DNA of 64,000 nucleotides. Source: Aeromicrobium sp. A1-2 (GTDB taxonomy: Bacteria > Actinomycetota > Actinomycetes > Propionibacteriales > Nocardioidaceae). A program made the position numbers and the translations under genes. Shown here in pieces: positions 43,990 to 53,402 of the stretch (its first letter is position 1; each line of letters starts with the position of its first letter). The stretch spans positions 2,232,001-2,296,000 of the forward strand of contig NZ_CP027482.1 in assembly GCF_003443875.1 (NCBI RefSeq), read 5' to 3'. The notes below the pieces were generated by a model. That model worked only from the letters and a program-made list of their open reading frames with translations. It made no database searches and was not told the origin of the DNA.

Positions 43990-45564
43990 GTGCCAGCCGA
44001 CCCAACAGTTCGCGTTCCGACATCGACCGAACCCGTCATCGTGACGGGCCACGGCGACCTCACCGATGACCTCGTGGCCACCTCGGTCTGGACCGACGAG
44101 CAGGTCGCCGCGGCCGGAATACCTGTGGTCGATGTCCCCTTCGTGACGGTCGGCGGTGGCATCGGTTCATTCGTGATGTTCGACTACCTGCGAATCGCGG
44201 GTGTGCCCAAGGACCAGCTCAAAGTCCTCGGCATCAACGACGCGCCGTGGTCGACGTACGAGTACCTCACCCGCAACTCACAGATTCCCCGCGGGGAGAG
44301 GCTGCGCTCAGACTCGGCGTCGACCCCCGACTGCATCTGGGGATTTCCCAGCTATGCGGTGCGTGAGGCCCTCGCAGCCAAGGGCCTCCGGAACAAGCTC
44401 GGGCCGTTGTGGACGGTGTTGACCGAGCCCATCTTGTCGGACTACTACACGCCTCGCGCGGGTCAGGCCTTTGCGTCGATGGAGCGGGAAACGGCTCGAG
44501 TCGGCTATTTCGACTGCCTCGAGAAGGGCCTGGTCCGGATGGTCCGGAAACGTCGTGGCGGTGGGTACTTCACGGTGCTGACGCCACCCGAGGGGACCAC
44601 TGCGACCCGGCGGGTTGCGTATCGGAGCCGTTGGGTCCACCTCGCCGTCGGGTATCCGGGACTCAAGTTTCTCGACGACCTCCAGACGTACCGCGACGCC
44701 TATCAGGACTACGCGAGCGTCGTGAACGCGTACGAACCACACGAAGGCGTGTACGAAGAACTCCGCCGGCATCCGGGCACGGTCGTGATCCGCGGCAGCG
44801 GCATCGTGGCCTCACGCATCCTGCAACGGTTGATCGACGACCGCGACAAGCACGGACTGCAGACCCAGATCGTGCACGTGTTCCGCACGTACGTCAGCGG
44901 CGCCCAGGGCAAGAGCGTGTTCATGCGGCGGCCGGGCGGCCACGGCTGGTCCTACCAGGGGTTCAACTATCCGAAGTCGGTCTGGGGCGGACAGCTCAAG
45001 ACGAAGATGCGGCGGCTCGAGGGCGAGGACCGAGCTGCGCTCTACAAGGCGATCGGAGGAACCAACACACCTGTGCGCAAGCTCTGGCGCGAGCAGCTCG
45101 CCAGAGGTCGGGCCGAAGGCTGGTATCGCACCGTGACGGGCCAGGTCGAGTCCGTCATGCCGGCCCCTGGAGGCGGAACAACCACCCGTATCACAACAGA
45201 TCAGGGGGTCCTCGAGCTCCACGCGAACTACGTCATCGACTGCACGGGCCTTGAGGCGACCATCACCGAGCATCGGCTCATGGCTGACCTCCTCGAGCAC
45301 GCAGGCGCTGGCCGCAACCCGCTCGGACGTCTCGATGTGGAGCGCACCTTCGAAGTCCGGGGCACCTCGAACGAGGGCAGGATCTATGCCGCCGGCGCGG
45401 CGACCCTGGGCGGCTATTTTCCCGGGGTCGACACCTTCCTCGGGCTGCAGATCGCGGGCCTGGAGATCGCCGACGACCTCGCGCGGCAGGGATTCGGCAA
45501 ACGGATCGGACCCATTCGCTCGACCACACAGTGGTTCAGATGGGCCCGCGGAAGGAACATCTGA
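43990..45564 (+). CDS. FAD/NAD(P)-binding oxidoreductase-like protein of unknown function
   Basis: 524 residues. A dinucleotide-binding-type strand-turn-helix is seen at VPFVTVGGGIGSFVMFDYL (near 48-66), and PGTVVIRGSGIVASRILQRL (near 260-280) is a second Rossmann-like segment. Close to the C-terminus GRIYAAGAATLGGYFPGVDTF is like the FAD-closing GD motif in flavoproteins (G...AAGA...). It has no signal peptide. The start is GTG 43990 with GGAGG six bases upstream. It is followed four bases later by the membrane protein gene. No family name is certain. It may supply redox sensing to the FHA/kinase genes that follow. Confidence 0.55.
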   Translation: MPADPTVRVPTSTEPVIVTGHGDLTDDLVATSVWTDEQVAAAGIPVVDVPFVTVGGGIGSFVMFDYLRIAGVPKDQLKVLGINDAPWSTYEYLTRNSQIPRGERLRSDSASTPDCIWGFPSYAVREALAAKGLRNKLGPLWTVLTEPILSDYYTPRAGQAFASMERETARVGYFDCLEKGLVRMVRKRRGGGYFTVLTPPEGTTATRRVAYRSRWVHLAVGYPGLKFLDDLQTYRDAYQDYASVVNAYEPHEGVYEELRRHPGTVVIRGSGIVASRILQRLIDDRDKHGLQTQIVHVFRTYVSGAQGKSVFMRRPGGHGWSYQGFNYPKSVWGGQLKTKMRRLEGEDRAALYKAIGGTNTPVRKLWREQLARGRAEGWYRTVTGQVESVMPAPGGGTTTRITTDQGVLELHANYVIDCTGLEATITEHRLMADLLEHAGAGRNPLGRLDVERTFEVRGTSNEGRIYAAGAATLGGYFPGVDTFLGLQIAGLEIADDLARQGFGKRIGPIRSTTQWFRWARGRNI

Positions 45565-45568
45565 GCTC

Positions 45569-46003
45569 ATGGTCCCCACACTTTTCGGTCGCATCCAGAC
45601 CCGCATCTTCGTGATCGCCGTCGTGGGTGGCTTGTGGGCGATCGTCATCAGCCCGGTGCTCCCGGGACGAGGATCGATCGGTGACAACTACCGCACGATG
45701 TACGCGATCCTGCTGATCGTCCTGGTCATCGGCATCGTCTGGGAGCTCATCTACCACGGCATCCAGCAGTTCCGTTGGGAGAAGGACTGGCCGACGCTGT
45801 TCGGACTGCTGCTGGGTGTTCCGGAGGGCTTCGTGGCGTTCTTCGTTGCTCGCACCGGGGTGTTGCCCGCCACCGAGCACATCTCGGTCGCCGCCTTCGT
45901 GGTCGGTTTCGGCACGACGTGGCTCGTGACCTGGTTGTTCGTCAACGGACCGATGCGGGTCTTCACGGTGCATTGGCGATTCAACGGTGGACGGCTCGTG
46001 TGA
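45569..46003 (+). CDS. Small integral membrane protein, unknown
   Basis: 144 residues with about four hydrophobic helices (IFVIAVVGGLWAIVISPV; MYAILLIVLVIGIVWELIYHG; LFGLLLGVPEGFVAFFVAR; ISVAAFVVGFGTTWLVTWLF). No family recognised. It starts four bases after the oxidoreductase stop and 21 bp before the FHA gene, all on one operon. It may anchor the FAD or FHA protein at the membrane (inference). Confidence 0.6.
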   Translation: MVPTLFGRIQTRIFVIAVVGGLWAIVISPVLPGRGSIGDNYRTMYAILLIVLVIGIVWELIYHGIQQFRWEKDWPTLFGLLLGVPEGFVAFFVARTGVLPATEHISVAAFVVGFGTTWLVTWLFVNGPMRVFTVHWRFNGGRLV

Positions 46004-46024
46004 TGGCAATCGAGGGGAATTGAC

Positions 46025-47182
46025 ATGGACTGGCAGATTTTTCGCGTGTGCGTTTCACCTGGTGACGCCGTCGTGGTGCGCGAGGGCGCGGCGGTTGTCG
46101 TAGCCCACCCGATCGGTGACTCCCACGAGGGGTTTCTGGACGAGTTGATGGCCGTCCTCCATGAGGATGCGCAACAACTCAAACCGGCCGCGGGTGGCAC
46201 CCTCCGACACGTTGCCGCACTGGTGACCCAATCCGATTCCGAAGCGGTGCCCAGTCTCGGGCTCCTGACCGCGATCGACGGCGACATCGTTGCGTTGCTG
46301 GTCGGGCGGATGCGTCTGAGGATCACTCGCTCCGGAGAGGTCGAGGAGTGGTCCGGGCACGACGCGACGACGTACGTCGAGCGGCGGGTCCGCGGCGAGT
46401 TCGACCAGCTGATGATGGCTGTCACTCCCGACGACATCGTGCCTGACCTGCGCAGCAACCTTCACGGCGGTGTCGTCCGCGGCTCGGGAGTCCTGCTGAT
46501 TCCCGCCGGTCGAAGCATCCCGACCGACGAGCCCGACGAGCCCGACGAGACCATGATTGATCCTGCGCTGACGGTCCCCGAGCCACAGCCACAGCCACAG
46601 CCACAGCCCGCCTACACGCCGATCTCGTTGGTCGAACCGGATGCACCATCGGAGACCCCGGAGATAGCCGATCCCCCTGCTGCGATCGAGACGAGCTCGG
46701 TCCGACAGGCCGTTCAGGTGCAGGGCATCGTCTGCTCCCGAGGGCATTTCACTCGGCACGATGCGAGGTTCTGCTCGCAGTGCGGCATCTCGATGGTGCA
46801 TCAGACACACAACCTGGTGATGGGTGACCGACCACCGTTGGGAGTTCTCGTGACCGATGACGGCTCGGTGTTCCCCTTGAGCTGCGACTACGTCATCGGA
46901 CGCGAACCCGAGACCTCGGACGCGGTCGTCTCCCGACAGGCCAACCCCTTACCCCTCGACGACGAGGGCGGATCCATGTCACGGATCCACGCCCGGATCC
47001 TGCTCGACGGCTGGGAGGTGCGGGTCGTCGACGCGAACTCTGCCAACGGATCCTTTTTGACCACCGCGTCGGGTCCGGACTGGATCAGGCTCGAGCCCGG
47101 CGTGCCCTGCACGATCGCGCCGGGGACGCAGCTGTCGATGGGTGGCCGCACCCTGACGTTCGAGTCGCACCAGCGACTCTAG
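46025..47182 (+). CDS. Zinc-ribbon and FHA-domain signalling protein
   Basis: 385 residues. N-terminal domain (1-160) of unknown type, a Glu/Pro/Gln linker (165-225) with PQPQPQPQP encoded by tandem repeats, a zinc ribbon (C237, C250, C253 with His nearby, FCSQCG), and a C-terminal FHA domain (about 285-383) with GRE (292-294), SRIHARI (319-325) and NSANGSF (338-344), the phosphothreonine-binding loops. FHA domains bind pThr made by Hanks-type kinases; three kinase-fold genes lie within 7 kb. The closest one is convergent, 6 bp away. Confidence 0.85.
   Translation: MDWQIFRVCVSPGDAVVVREGAAVVVAHPIGDSHEGFLDELMAVLHEDAQQLKPAAGGTLRHVAALVTQSDSEAVPSLGLLTAIDGDIVALLVGRMRLRITRSGEVEEWSGHDATTYVERRVRGEFDQLMMAVTPDDIVPDLRSNLHGGVVRGSGVLLIPAGRSIPTDEPDEPDETMIDPALTVPEPQPQPQPQPAYTPISLVEPDAPSETPEIADPPAAIETSSVRQAVQVQGIVCSRGHFTRHDARFCSQCGISMVHQTHNLVMGDRPPLGVLVTDDGSVFPLSCDYVIGREPETSDAVVSRQANPLPLDDEGGSMSRIHARILLDGWEVRVVDANSANGSFLTTASGPDWIRLEPGVPCTIAPGTQLSMGGRTLTFESHQRL
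46583..46606. repeat. Tandem CCACAG repeat (4 copies)
   Basis: Four perfect 6-bp units encode the Pro-Gln run in the FHA protein linker; two GACGAGCCC nonamers lie just upstream (46526-46543), giving DEPDEP. In frame, likely variable in length. Confidence 0.85.
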
Positions 47183-47188
47183 GCGGGC

Positions 47189-48826
47189 TCACTTCTTGGT
47201 CAGCTCGTAGTTCGTTGTCCTCTTGATCGGCTTCGTCTTGTCACAATTGACGTAGTCCGAGAAGGTCTTGACGAGCGTGCTGGTTCCCGCCAACTCCGTT
47301 GGCGGCGTGGCTGAGGTCGATGAGGTCCACGGCGAGTATGTGTTGACGAACTCGGCGTGGACCGAGCTGCCCGGTATTTCCTCACCCGTCGCGTAGGCGA
47401 TGCATTTCTCCTCGGCAGACTCAGTCTTGGAGGCGATCTGCAAAGCCGCACCGTCCCACGTGTACCCGAACGTGTTTCCCGAGCTGGATGTGATGGATCC
47501 CGCGCAGGTCAGGGCGGCGCAGTCCGAGGCGAACGTCCACGTCACCGTGCTCGTGTCGCCTGCCTTCTCGCCGCTGAACTTTGTCGTCACGATCGTCGAC
47601 TTCAGGCTCCAGGCTCCATCAGGGGCCGCGTCGGCGAAGGCCTTTTCCGCGGCCTCCTTCTTGTCCTCGATGGCCTTGGCCTTGGCAAGAGCGGCGGCGG
47701 CCTGCTCTTTGACCTTGTTCTCCCGCCGCTGGTCGGCGATGGCGCTTCCCGCGAAGACAACGCCCGCCACCACGACGGCAGCGGCGACTGCCGCGGCCAC
47801 TCCCTGCGCACGGCCGAGGCCCAAGAACTTGCGACCGGAGCTCGTGGCGACCTTGGTGGCAGCCGTGGCCGCGTGGGACCCGGCCGTCGTCGCAGTGACC
47901 GGGTTGGACACCGCAGCAGCCGTGTCGATGATCGTGGTCGCTGCCGCACCACCCCCCACCGCGGCTACGCCCGTCGCGCTCGCGGCGATCGCACTCGCGA
48001 CGAGACCGGTGATGGACGCCCGGGCCAGCCAGCCGGCACCAAATCGCCGCTCGGCGGCGGTCTCGAGCTCAGCAAGGAAGGCGGCCGCGTCCACCGGCCG
48101 GACCGACGGGTCCTTGGCCAGCGATCTGGCCAATAGATCCTGCAGGTCGGCCCCGTGCCCGTCGAGTGTCGGAGCGGTGTCCTCGCGGTGTTGACGCAGA
48201 AGCGTCGCGACGTCCGAGCCGGTGAAGGGCGGGTGTCCCGCAAGCAGGGCGAAGAGCACGGCGGCCGCCGAGTAGACGTCACTCGACGTGGACACCGGGC
48301 TCGACGAGGCAGCTTCTGGACTCAGGTAGGCGGGTGTGCCCAGGGCATCTGATGCTCCGATCGGGGCAGCCAGGCCGAAGTCGACCAGCATGGAGGTGCC
48401 ACCGGTGTCGGCAAGGATGTTGGTGGGCGAGACATCTCGATGCACGACACCGTGCTCATGCGCGTGGGCCAGGCCGAGCATCGCCCCGCGAATCACTCCG
48501 ACCGACTGCTCCGGGGTCATCGATCCCGCCTGCTTGAGGATCGCCTCGAGGGACGCACCGTCGACCCACTCCTCGGCGATCCAAACCCGGTCGGCCTCCT
48601 CGACGTAGTCGTAGATCGTGACGATGTTGGGGCTGTCGAGCGTGGCCAGGATCTCGGCCTCCGTGCGCATGCGGGCCAACAGGCCCGGGGCCTGCCGCAA
48701 GGCTGGGCTCAGCTCCTTGACGGCGGCTATTCGATCCAGATCGGTATGACGCACCCGATAGACGGTTCCGGTCGAACCAACCGCTACCTGCTGCAGGACC
48801 TCGTACTGACCAAATGAAGACTCCAT
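47189..48826 (-). CDS. Membrane Ser/Thr protein kinase lacking the catalytic-loop Lys
   Basis: 545 residues. Kinase domain 8-265: Gly loop VAVGSTGTVYRV, ATP Lys in AAVKEL (K37), HRDVSPTN (129-136) in place of HRDxKxxN so Ser133 replaces the phosphate-contact Lys, DFG intact (149-151), APE-like SPEAA. A hydrophobic segment (GVAAAVAAAVVVAGVVFAG, near 350) anchors it. The outside domain (about 375-545) has four Cys (CAALTCAG; KCIA; NCDK), a sensor of unknown type. A Ser in that loop position is known in a few active kinases but lowers activity. It is convergent with the FHA gene (possible substrate or partner). Confidence 0.85.
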   Translation of the reverse strand: MESSFGQYEVLQQVAVGSTGTVYRVRHTDLDRIAAVKELSPALRQAPGLLARMRTEAEILATLDSPNIVTIYDYVEEADRVWIAEEWVDGASLEAILKQAGSMTPEQSVGVIRGAMLGLAHAHEHGVVHRDVSPTNILADTGGTSMLVDFGLAAPIGASDALGTPAYLSPEAASSSPVSTSSDVYSAAAVLFALLAGHPPFTGSDVATLLRQHREDTAPTLDGHGADLQDLLARSLAKDPSVRPVDAAAFLAELETAAERRFGAGWLARASITGLVASAIAASATGVAAVGGGAAATTIIDTAAAVSNPVTATTAGSHAATAATKVATSSGRKFLGLGRAQGVAAAVAAAVVVAGVVFAGSAIADQRRENKVKEQAAAALAKAKAIEDKKEAAEKAFADAAPDGAWSLKSTIVTTKFSGEKAGDTSTVTWTFASDCAALTCAGSITSSSGNTFGYTWDGAALQIASKTESAEEKCIAYATGEEIPGSSVHAEFVNTYSPWTSSTSATPPTELAGTSTLVKTFSDYVNCDKTKPIKRTTNYELTKK

Positions 48827-48968
48827 GAGTTCGCCCGCCTCCTCGACGCCGCCCCTGTGCTGCGTCCCTTCGAAGGTATTCCTATAAGTACTGGCACGAG
48901 TGGGAATTCGTCACAGAAACGTCAAAACGACCAGTCCAATCTGCTGATGGAAAACCGGTGATGCTCCT

Positions 48969-50354
48969 ATGCTCGATCGCATGGATGCCGGGAATGGAAA
49001 CCTCCCCGCCGGCTACGAGTTCAACCGGGTCTTGGGCGCAGGAGGCTTCGGTGAAGTGGTGCTGGCCCGTCACGTGCGCCTCAACCGTCTGGTGGCGATC
49101 AAACACATCCACGGCTACTACCTCAATGACGAGGAGAGCCTCAAGCGGTTCGAACGGGAAGCGAAGCTCCTCGCCCGGACGAGCTCACCGTCGGTGGTGC
49201 GCGTGTACGACCTCTGCCGCACCGAGGGCAATGTTCACCTCGTCATGGAGTACGCGCCGGGGCGGCCGCTGTCGGAGATCTTGGAGTCCGGGCCGATGCC
49301 CGCGGCTGAGGCGATCGTCGTGCTCCGCGATGTCGCCGACGCGTTGGCAGCCGCCGCCAGACACGGGATCGTGCACCGGGACGTCAAACCGGCCAACGTC
49401 TTCGTGCTCCCCGACGGTCGGGCCAAGCTGGGTGACTTCGGGATCGCTCGGATGGCCAACGATCCTTCGATCTTCCGGACCGCAGAGGGCCCCGCCATGG
49501 GCACTCCGGCGTACTTCCCGCCGGAGCTCGGTCAAGGCCTTTCCGAGCCGGACGAGCGCTCCGACGCCTACAGCTTTGCCGTGATGGCGTTCGAGATGCT
49601 CACTGGCGCGCGGCCATTCGAGGGCCCGGATGCGCTTTCACTGATCACGGCCCACTGGCGACTCGAGGTCCCGGACCCCGGCTCGATCCTCTCGGGCTTT
49701 CCCGTGGCAGCGACAGCGATCCTGCGGGTCGGGCTCGAGAAGGACCCGAGCAGCAGATCATCGCCGGCCGAGCTCGTGCTCGGTCTCGCAGGTATCCGGG
49801 CCGACAGATGGCCGGCCGTGGACACCGCACAACGCGCACGTGCTCCAGTGGGAGCCAGCGATCCGACGATTCGTGGGGCCAAGCCGCCAGGATCAGCGGA
49901 AGCTCCCCCTGTGTTGGCTGCCGGCAGAAGGCCCCGCCGGCGCCTGAAGATGTTGCTGGCCGGCCTGGCTGCTGCGGGAGTCGCAATCACGTTGGCCGTG
50001 CTGGCGATGACATCGATCGGCAGGTCAGCGCCACTGGTGGTCGAGGCCGTGGACCTGACTGTGGATCCACGCTCGGGCGAGTCGCTGTGCCCGGCCGGCG
50101 CCTTCACCTTCGACGGCTCGATACGCACCAATGGCGAGGGCGGTTCGGTGACGTTCGCCTGGGTACGACCGGACGGCAAAGATGTTCCGGCCCACACCGT
50201 CGCGGTGGAGGACGGCCAACGCCGGCTCCCGGTGCAGCTGAGCTTCACGGTGTCCGGCTCCCAGGCCTTCGAGGGCGTGGCGATGCTCCGAGTGCTGGAA
50301 CCCGGCGCGCTCAGCGCGGAACAGAAGATCCGCTACACCTGCCCGGCATCCTGA
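48969..50354 (+). CDS. Canonical Hanks-type Ser/Thr protein kinase with extracytoplasmic domain
   Basis: 461 residues. Gly loop GAGGFGEV (23-30), Lys45 (VAIKH), HRDVKPAN (136-143), DFG (156-158) and PPELG, all catalytic residues present. Linker 290-318 is rich in Pro/Ala. A membrane segment (about 325-350, LLAGLAAAGVAITLAVLAM) is followed by a 110-residue outer domain with two Cys (LCPAG; YTCPAS) and Ig-like strand pattern. Start ATG 48969 (48981 possible). It is the only fully canonical kinase of the cluster and the likely source of the phosphothreonine read by the FHA protein. Confidence 0.9.
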   Translation: MLDRMDAGNGNLPAGYEFNRVLGAGGFGEVVLARHVRLNRLVAIKHIHGYYLNDEESLKRFEREAKLLARTSSPSVVRVYDLCRTEGNVHLVMEYAPGRPLSEILESGPMPAAEAIVVLRDVADALAAAARHGIVHRDVKPANVFVLPDGRAKLGDFGIARMANDPSIFRTAEGPAMGTPAYFPPELGQGLSEPDERSDAYSFAVMAFEMLTGARPFEGPDALSLITAHWRLEVPDPGSILSGFPVAATAILRVGLEKDPSSRSSPAELVLGLAGIRADRWPAVDTAQRARAPVGASDPTIRGAKPPGSAEAPPVLAAGRRPRRRLKMLLAGLAAAGVAITLAVLAMTSIGRSAPLVVEAVDLTVDPRSGESLCPAGAFTFDGSIRTNGEGGSVTFAWVRPDGKDVPAHTVAVEDGQRRLPVQLSFTVSGSQAFEGVAMLRVLEPGALSAEQKIRYTCPAS

Positions 50355-50359
50355 GCGAG

Positions 50360-52468
50360 CTAGGCGTCCTGGACCTTCGTGTCGAGCAGCTTCGTGAGGC
50401 TGTCACCGCTGTCGCCAAGCGCGGCACGGACAAGAAGGACCGCTTCATAGCCCTGCGTATCAGTGAGATCGTCTCCACGGCGCCGCCAGTCGGACCATCC
50501 CGCGACGAGGATGCGCTCGGCCCGGCCTAGCTCGGGCGACTCGGGGCTCTGGGACATGGGGATGCCTGCCTTGGCGAGCCTGTCCCGAATCGCGCTCGCG
50601 TGATGCCGGTCGCGACGGTCGGCCCCGACCTGCAGGGCGATGGTCGAGCCGAGCCGTGAGGCGAGCCGGCAGGCCTGCTCGACGGCGGCCAACCCGTCCG
50701 GCCCGGTGCGCGGGATGAGTGCCACCTGCCTGGATAACGCCGGGCCGCCGCCCGGGCCGGGCCCTGACCCGGCCACCTCTCGCCCAGCGGCGATGACAAG
50801 GATCACGGCGCAGTCGGCGGTCTCGAGCATGTCGTGGGCCAGATCTGCATCGGTGGTGCTGATCACGACGGCGTCGGCGTCTGCTGCTCGTACCTGGGTG
50901 TCGAGATCGGCGGACACAGCGCCGGAGAACTGTGACCGGACCACGGCCGAGGCCCCCGAGGCGGTGGCGCGACGTTCCAGACCCTGCATGTGCTCGAAGG
51001 AGGCGGCGACGGCAGCCAGCTCTGACGCCAGGCCCGACCCCACCTCGACCTGGTGGACCGGCGGATCGAACCGACTGATCACGAGCTGGCTGCTTGCCTC
51101 ATCGCCGAGGAGCGCCACACCGAGGTCGACCATCTGTTCGGGCTGCGACTCGTTGACGACCGTGACGACCCGATAGTCGGCCGAGAGCCCCAGCTCCTCT
51201 CGTTCGGCCAGAGCGATCTCGCGTGCGACCAGCCGGTCCGAGTAGAACAGGCGTAGCAATGGCTCAGTCATCACGGTTGTGATGATTGCCATGAGAACCA
51301 TGACGGTGAACAGCCGGTCATCCAGGACGCCGGACTCCTTGCCGATCGTCAGGATGACAAGCTCGGTGAGGCCGCGGGCATTCATCAGGACGCCGACCGC
51401 GCCCGCTCGCCGGCCGGGAACCCCCACCGCCCGCGCGGCGAGGGCCGCACCGAAGAACTTTCCGCCGCAGGCGACGAGAAGTACGGCACCGAGCTCGATC
51501 ACACCGTCCACGCCGAGATCGCCCACGTTGACGTCGAGTCCCGTGGTGATGAAGAAGACCGGCAACAGCACGAGGACCGTGAGCTGTTCGACGCGTTCGA
51601 GGATCTCCTGGGTGAGGACGGCGGCGCCTTCGCGAGGCATGATCGCGCCGAACAGGAACGCGCCGAAGATCGCATGGATCCCGATCCGGTCGGTGAGAAA
51701 GCTCGAGACCAGGACGCCCACCAGCACGATCGCGAAGAGGTCCGGCGTCAGCCGGCCGGCCGCATTGCGACGGCGGACCAGTCCCCGCAGCATCGGCTTG
51801 ACGATCAGCAGCATCGTCGCGACGAAAGCCAGAGCCTCCACGATCATGATCACGAGGTCCTGAGTTCCCGATGCCCGGACCACGGCGAGCACAGCCGCGA
51901 GCATCGTCCAGGCGAGCACGTCGTCGACGGCGGCGCAGGCCAGCGCGAGGACACCGACCGAGGTTCGTTGCATCCCGCGTTCGGTCAGGATGCGGGCCAG
52001 GACCGGAAACGCCGTCACCGACATCGATGCTCCGATGAACAGCACGAAGGGCAACTTCTCCACCCCTCCTTCGTCGTGTGCTCCGTACAGCCAGAGCGCG
52101 AGGGCCGCCCCCGTGGCGAAGGGAAGGATGACCGAGGAGATCGAGATCGTGGCGGCGGTGCGACCCTTGCCCCGGATCAGGCCGAGATCGAGCTCAAGTC
52201 CCACGATGAACATGAAGATCACGAGCCCGAGGGTCGCGATGACGGTCAGATAGGGCCGCACGTCCTGGGGGAAGATCACCTCGGTGGGGTTGCCCGGCAA
52301 CGTCCCCAGGAGTGACGGGCCGAGCGCCAGCGCTGCCAGGATCTCGGCGACGACCGCCGGTTGGCCCAGGCGTCGGAACAACAGGCCCATGACCCGGGCC
52401 ACGGTCACGATGACGGCAATGTCGATCAGGACGACAGAGGCGATCTCGGCGGTCGTGTGCGGCTCCAT
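50360..52468 (-). CDS. CPA2-family cation/proton antiporter with long cytosolic tail
   Basis: 702 residues. About 12 transmembrane helices (residues 8-395) of the KefB/NapA-like monovalent cation:proton antiporter type: QPAVVAEILAALALGPSLLG, VGLELDLGLIRG, FGAFLFGAIMPREG and MNARGLTELVILTIG. The C-terminal 300 residues resemble tandem universal-stress-like domains (RVVTVVNESQPEQMVDLGVA; VALIPRTGPDGLAAVEQAC), probably regulatory nucleotide sites. It exports Na+ or K+ for H+. ATG 52468 has GGAG upstream. It sits among kinase genes, and such antiporters can be phosphorylation targets (inference). Confidence 0.87.
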   Translation of the reverse strand: MEPHTTAEIASVVLIDIAVIVTVARVMGLLFRRLGQPAVVAEILAALALGPSLLGTLPGNPTEVIFPQDVRPYLTVIATLGLVIFMFIVGLELDLGLIRGKGRTAATISISSVILPFATGAALALWLYGAHDEGGVEKLPFVLFIGASMSVTAFPVLARILTERGMQRTSVGVLALACAAVDDVLAWTMLAAVLAVVRASGTQDLVIMIVEALAFVATMLLIVKPMLRGLVRRRNAAGRLTPDLFAIVLVGVLVSSFLTDRIGIHAIFGAFLFGAIMPREGAAVLTQEILERVEQLTVLVLLPVFFITTGLDVNVGDLGVDGVIELGAVLLVACGGKFFGAALAARAVGVPGRRAGAVGVLMNARGLTELVILTIGKESGVLDDRLFTVMVLMAIITTVMTEPLLRLFYSDRLVAREIALAEREELGLSADYRVVTVVNESQPEQMVDLGVALLGDEASSQLVISRFDPPVHQVEVGSGLASELAAVAASFEHMQGLERRATASGASAVVRSQFSGAVSADLDTQVRAADADAVVISTTDADLAHDMLETADCAVILVIAAGREVAGSGPGPGGGPALSRQVALIPRTGPDGLAAVEQACRLASRLGSTIALQVGADRRDRHHASAIRDRLAKAGIPMSQSPESPELGRAERILVAGWSDWRRRGDDLTDTQGYEAVLLVRAALGDSGDSLTKLLDTKVQDA

Positions 52469-52607
52469 GCAGGACTCCAACCTGATCGGCGGTACCCACG
52501 TTCTTGAAGTATGCCGGGGAATTTCGCGTCCGGATCCGGTTCGCGAAAATTTGCCATGGACCGATGGGTCGCGTGGGATGCTGGCCATCCGGAGCCGAGG
52601 AGGGTCG

Positions 52608-53402
52608 ATGGACGGCATCGCCGACTACCGTTTCGTCCGGCCCATCGGCGAAGGCGGTCACGGCGCGTTCTACCTGGCCGAGCCACCACCTCGGCTGGGG
52701 ATCACCGGCGACTTCGTCACCGTGAAGATCCTGTTCGGCGCCAACAACGAGGAGAACCTCCGACGGGCGACGAGGGAGCTCCGAGCGTTCGCCAGCGCGT
52801 CGTCCCCATTCCTGGTGAACCTGCTGGACGCAGGCAGGCAGGACGACATGTTCTTCTACGCCATGGAGCATTGCGCGCTGGGTTCGCTCCGTCACCCCGA
52901 GCGCGCGCTCGGACGCGCGGAGATCTTGCGGGGCGTGGCCCAGGCCGCGCGCGGCGCACACGCCCTGCACGAAGCCGGGCTCGTGCACCGCAGCATCAGC
53001 CCGGCGAACATCCTGTTGCACTCGGCCGGTGCGCGGCTCTCCGACCTGGGGCTCGTCCAGACGCTTCAGCCGACTGAGACGATGACCGGGCTGGGGCCCG
53101 TCGATGCCGTCGAGTTCATGGAGCCGACGCTCCTGTCGGGCGGTTTGGCCACGGCAAGCACGGACATCTGGTCCCTTGCCGCGTCATTGCACTGGGCCCT
53201 GGCCGGCGTCGGGATCTACGGATCGATGCCAGGCAACGACCCCCTGCTGGCGGTACGCAAGGTGCTCACCTCGCATCCGGTGATCAGCGATGACGTCACG
53301 GGCTCGGAGGCCGAGCTGATCGCGGCCTGTCTTGATCCATCGGCCGATCGCCGACCCGCGTCGGCGCAGGTCCTGGCCGATGCGCTGGAGGCGGCTGCCT
53401 GA
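52608..53402 (+). CDS. Ser/Thr kinase-fold pseudokinase
   Basis: 264 residues, just a kinase fold, no membrane segment. Fold markers: Gly loop GEGGHGAFY (14-22), Lys40 (VTVKIL), then the catalytic loop reads HRSISPANIL (127-136), where the catalytic Asp of HRD is Ser129 and the Lys is Ser131; the metal motif is DLG (146-148). Lacking the catalytic Asp, it should be inactive. Start ATG 52608 follows a perfect GAGGAGGG. Divergent from the antiporter gene and upstream of the RTX protein gene. A scaffold or allosteric role for a partner kinase is likely. Confidence 0.85.
   Translation: MDGIADYRFVRPIGEGGHGAFYLAEPPPRLGITGDFVTVKILFGANNEENLRRATRELRAFASASSPFLVNLLDAGRQDDMFFYAMEHCALGSLRHPERALGRAEILRGVAQAARGAHALHEAGLVHRSISPANILLHSAGARLSDLGLVQTLQPTETMTGLGPVDAVEFMEPTLLSGGLATASTDIWSLAASLHWALAGVGIYGSMPGNDPLLAVRKVLTSHPVISDDVTGSEAELIAACLDPSADRRPASAQVLADALEAAA

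Noticed and set aside
42823-44052. A 470-residue minus-strand frame upstream of DUF5302
   Set aside because: It is antisense to the HIT and zinc-ribbon genes; only its last 60 codons are a real small gene.
48882-49112. A 76-residue minus-strand frame between the kinases
   Set aside because: Shadow of the canonical kinase start with no ribosome-binding site or known motif.
52469-52618. N-terminal extension of the antiporter
   Set aside because: No hydrophobic or family sequence before ATG 52468; it overlaps the divergent pseudokinase start.
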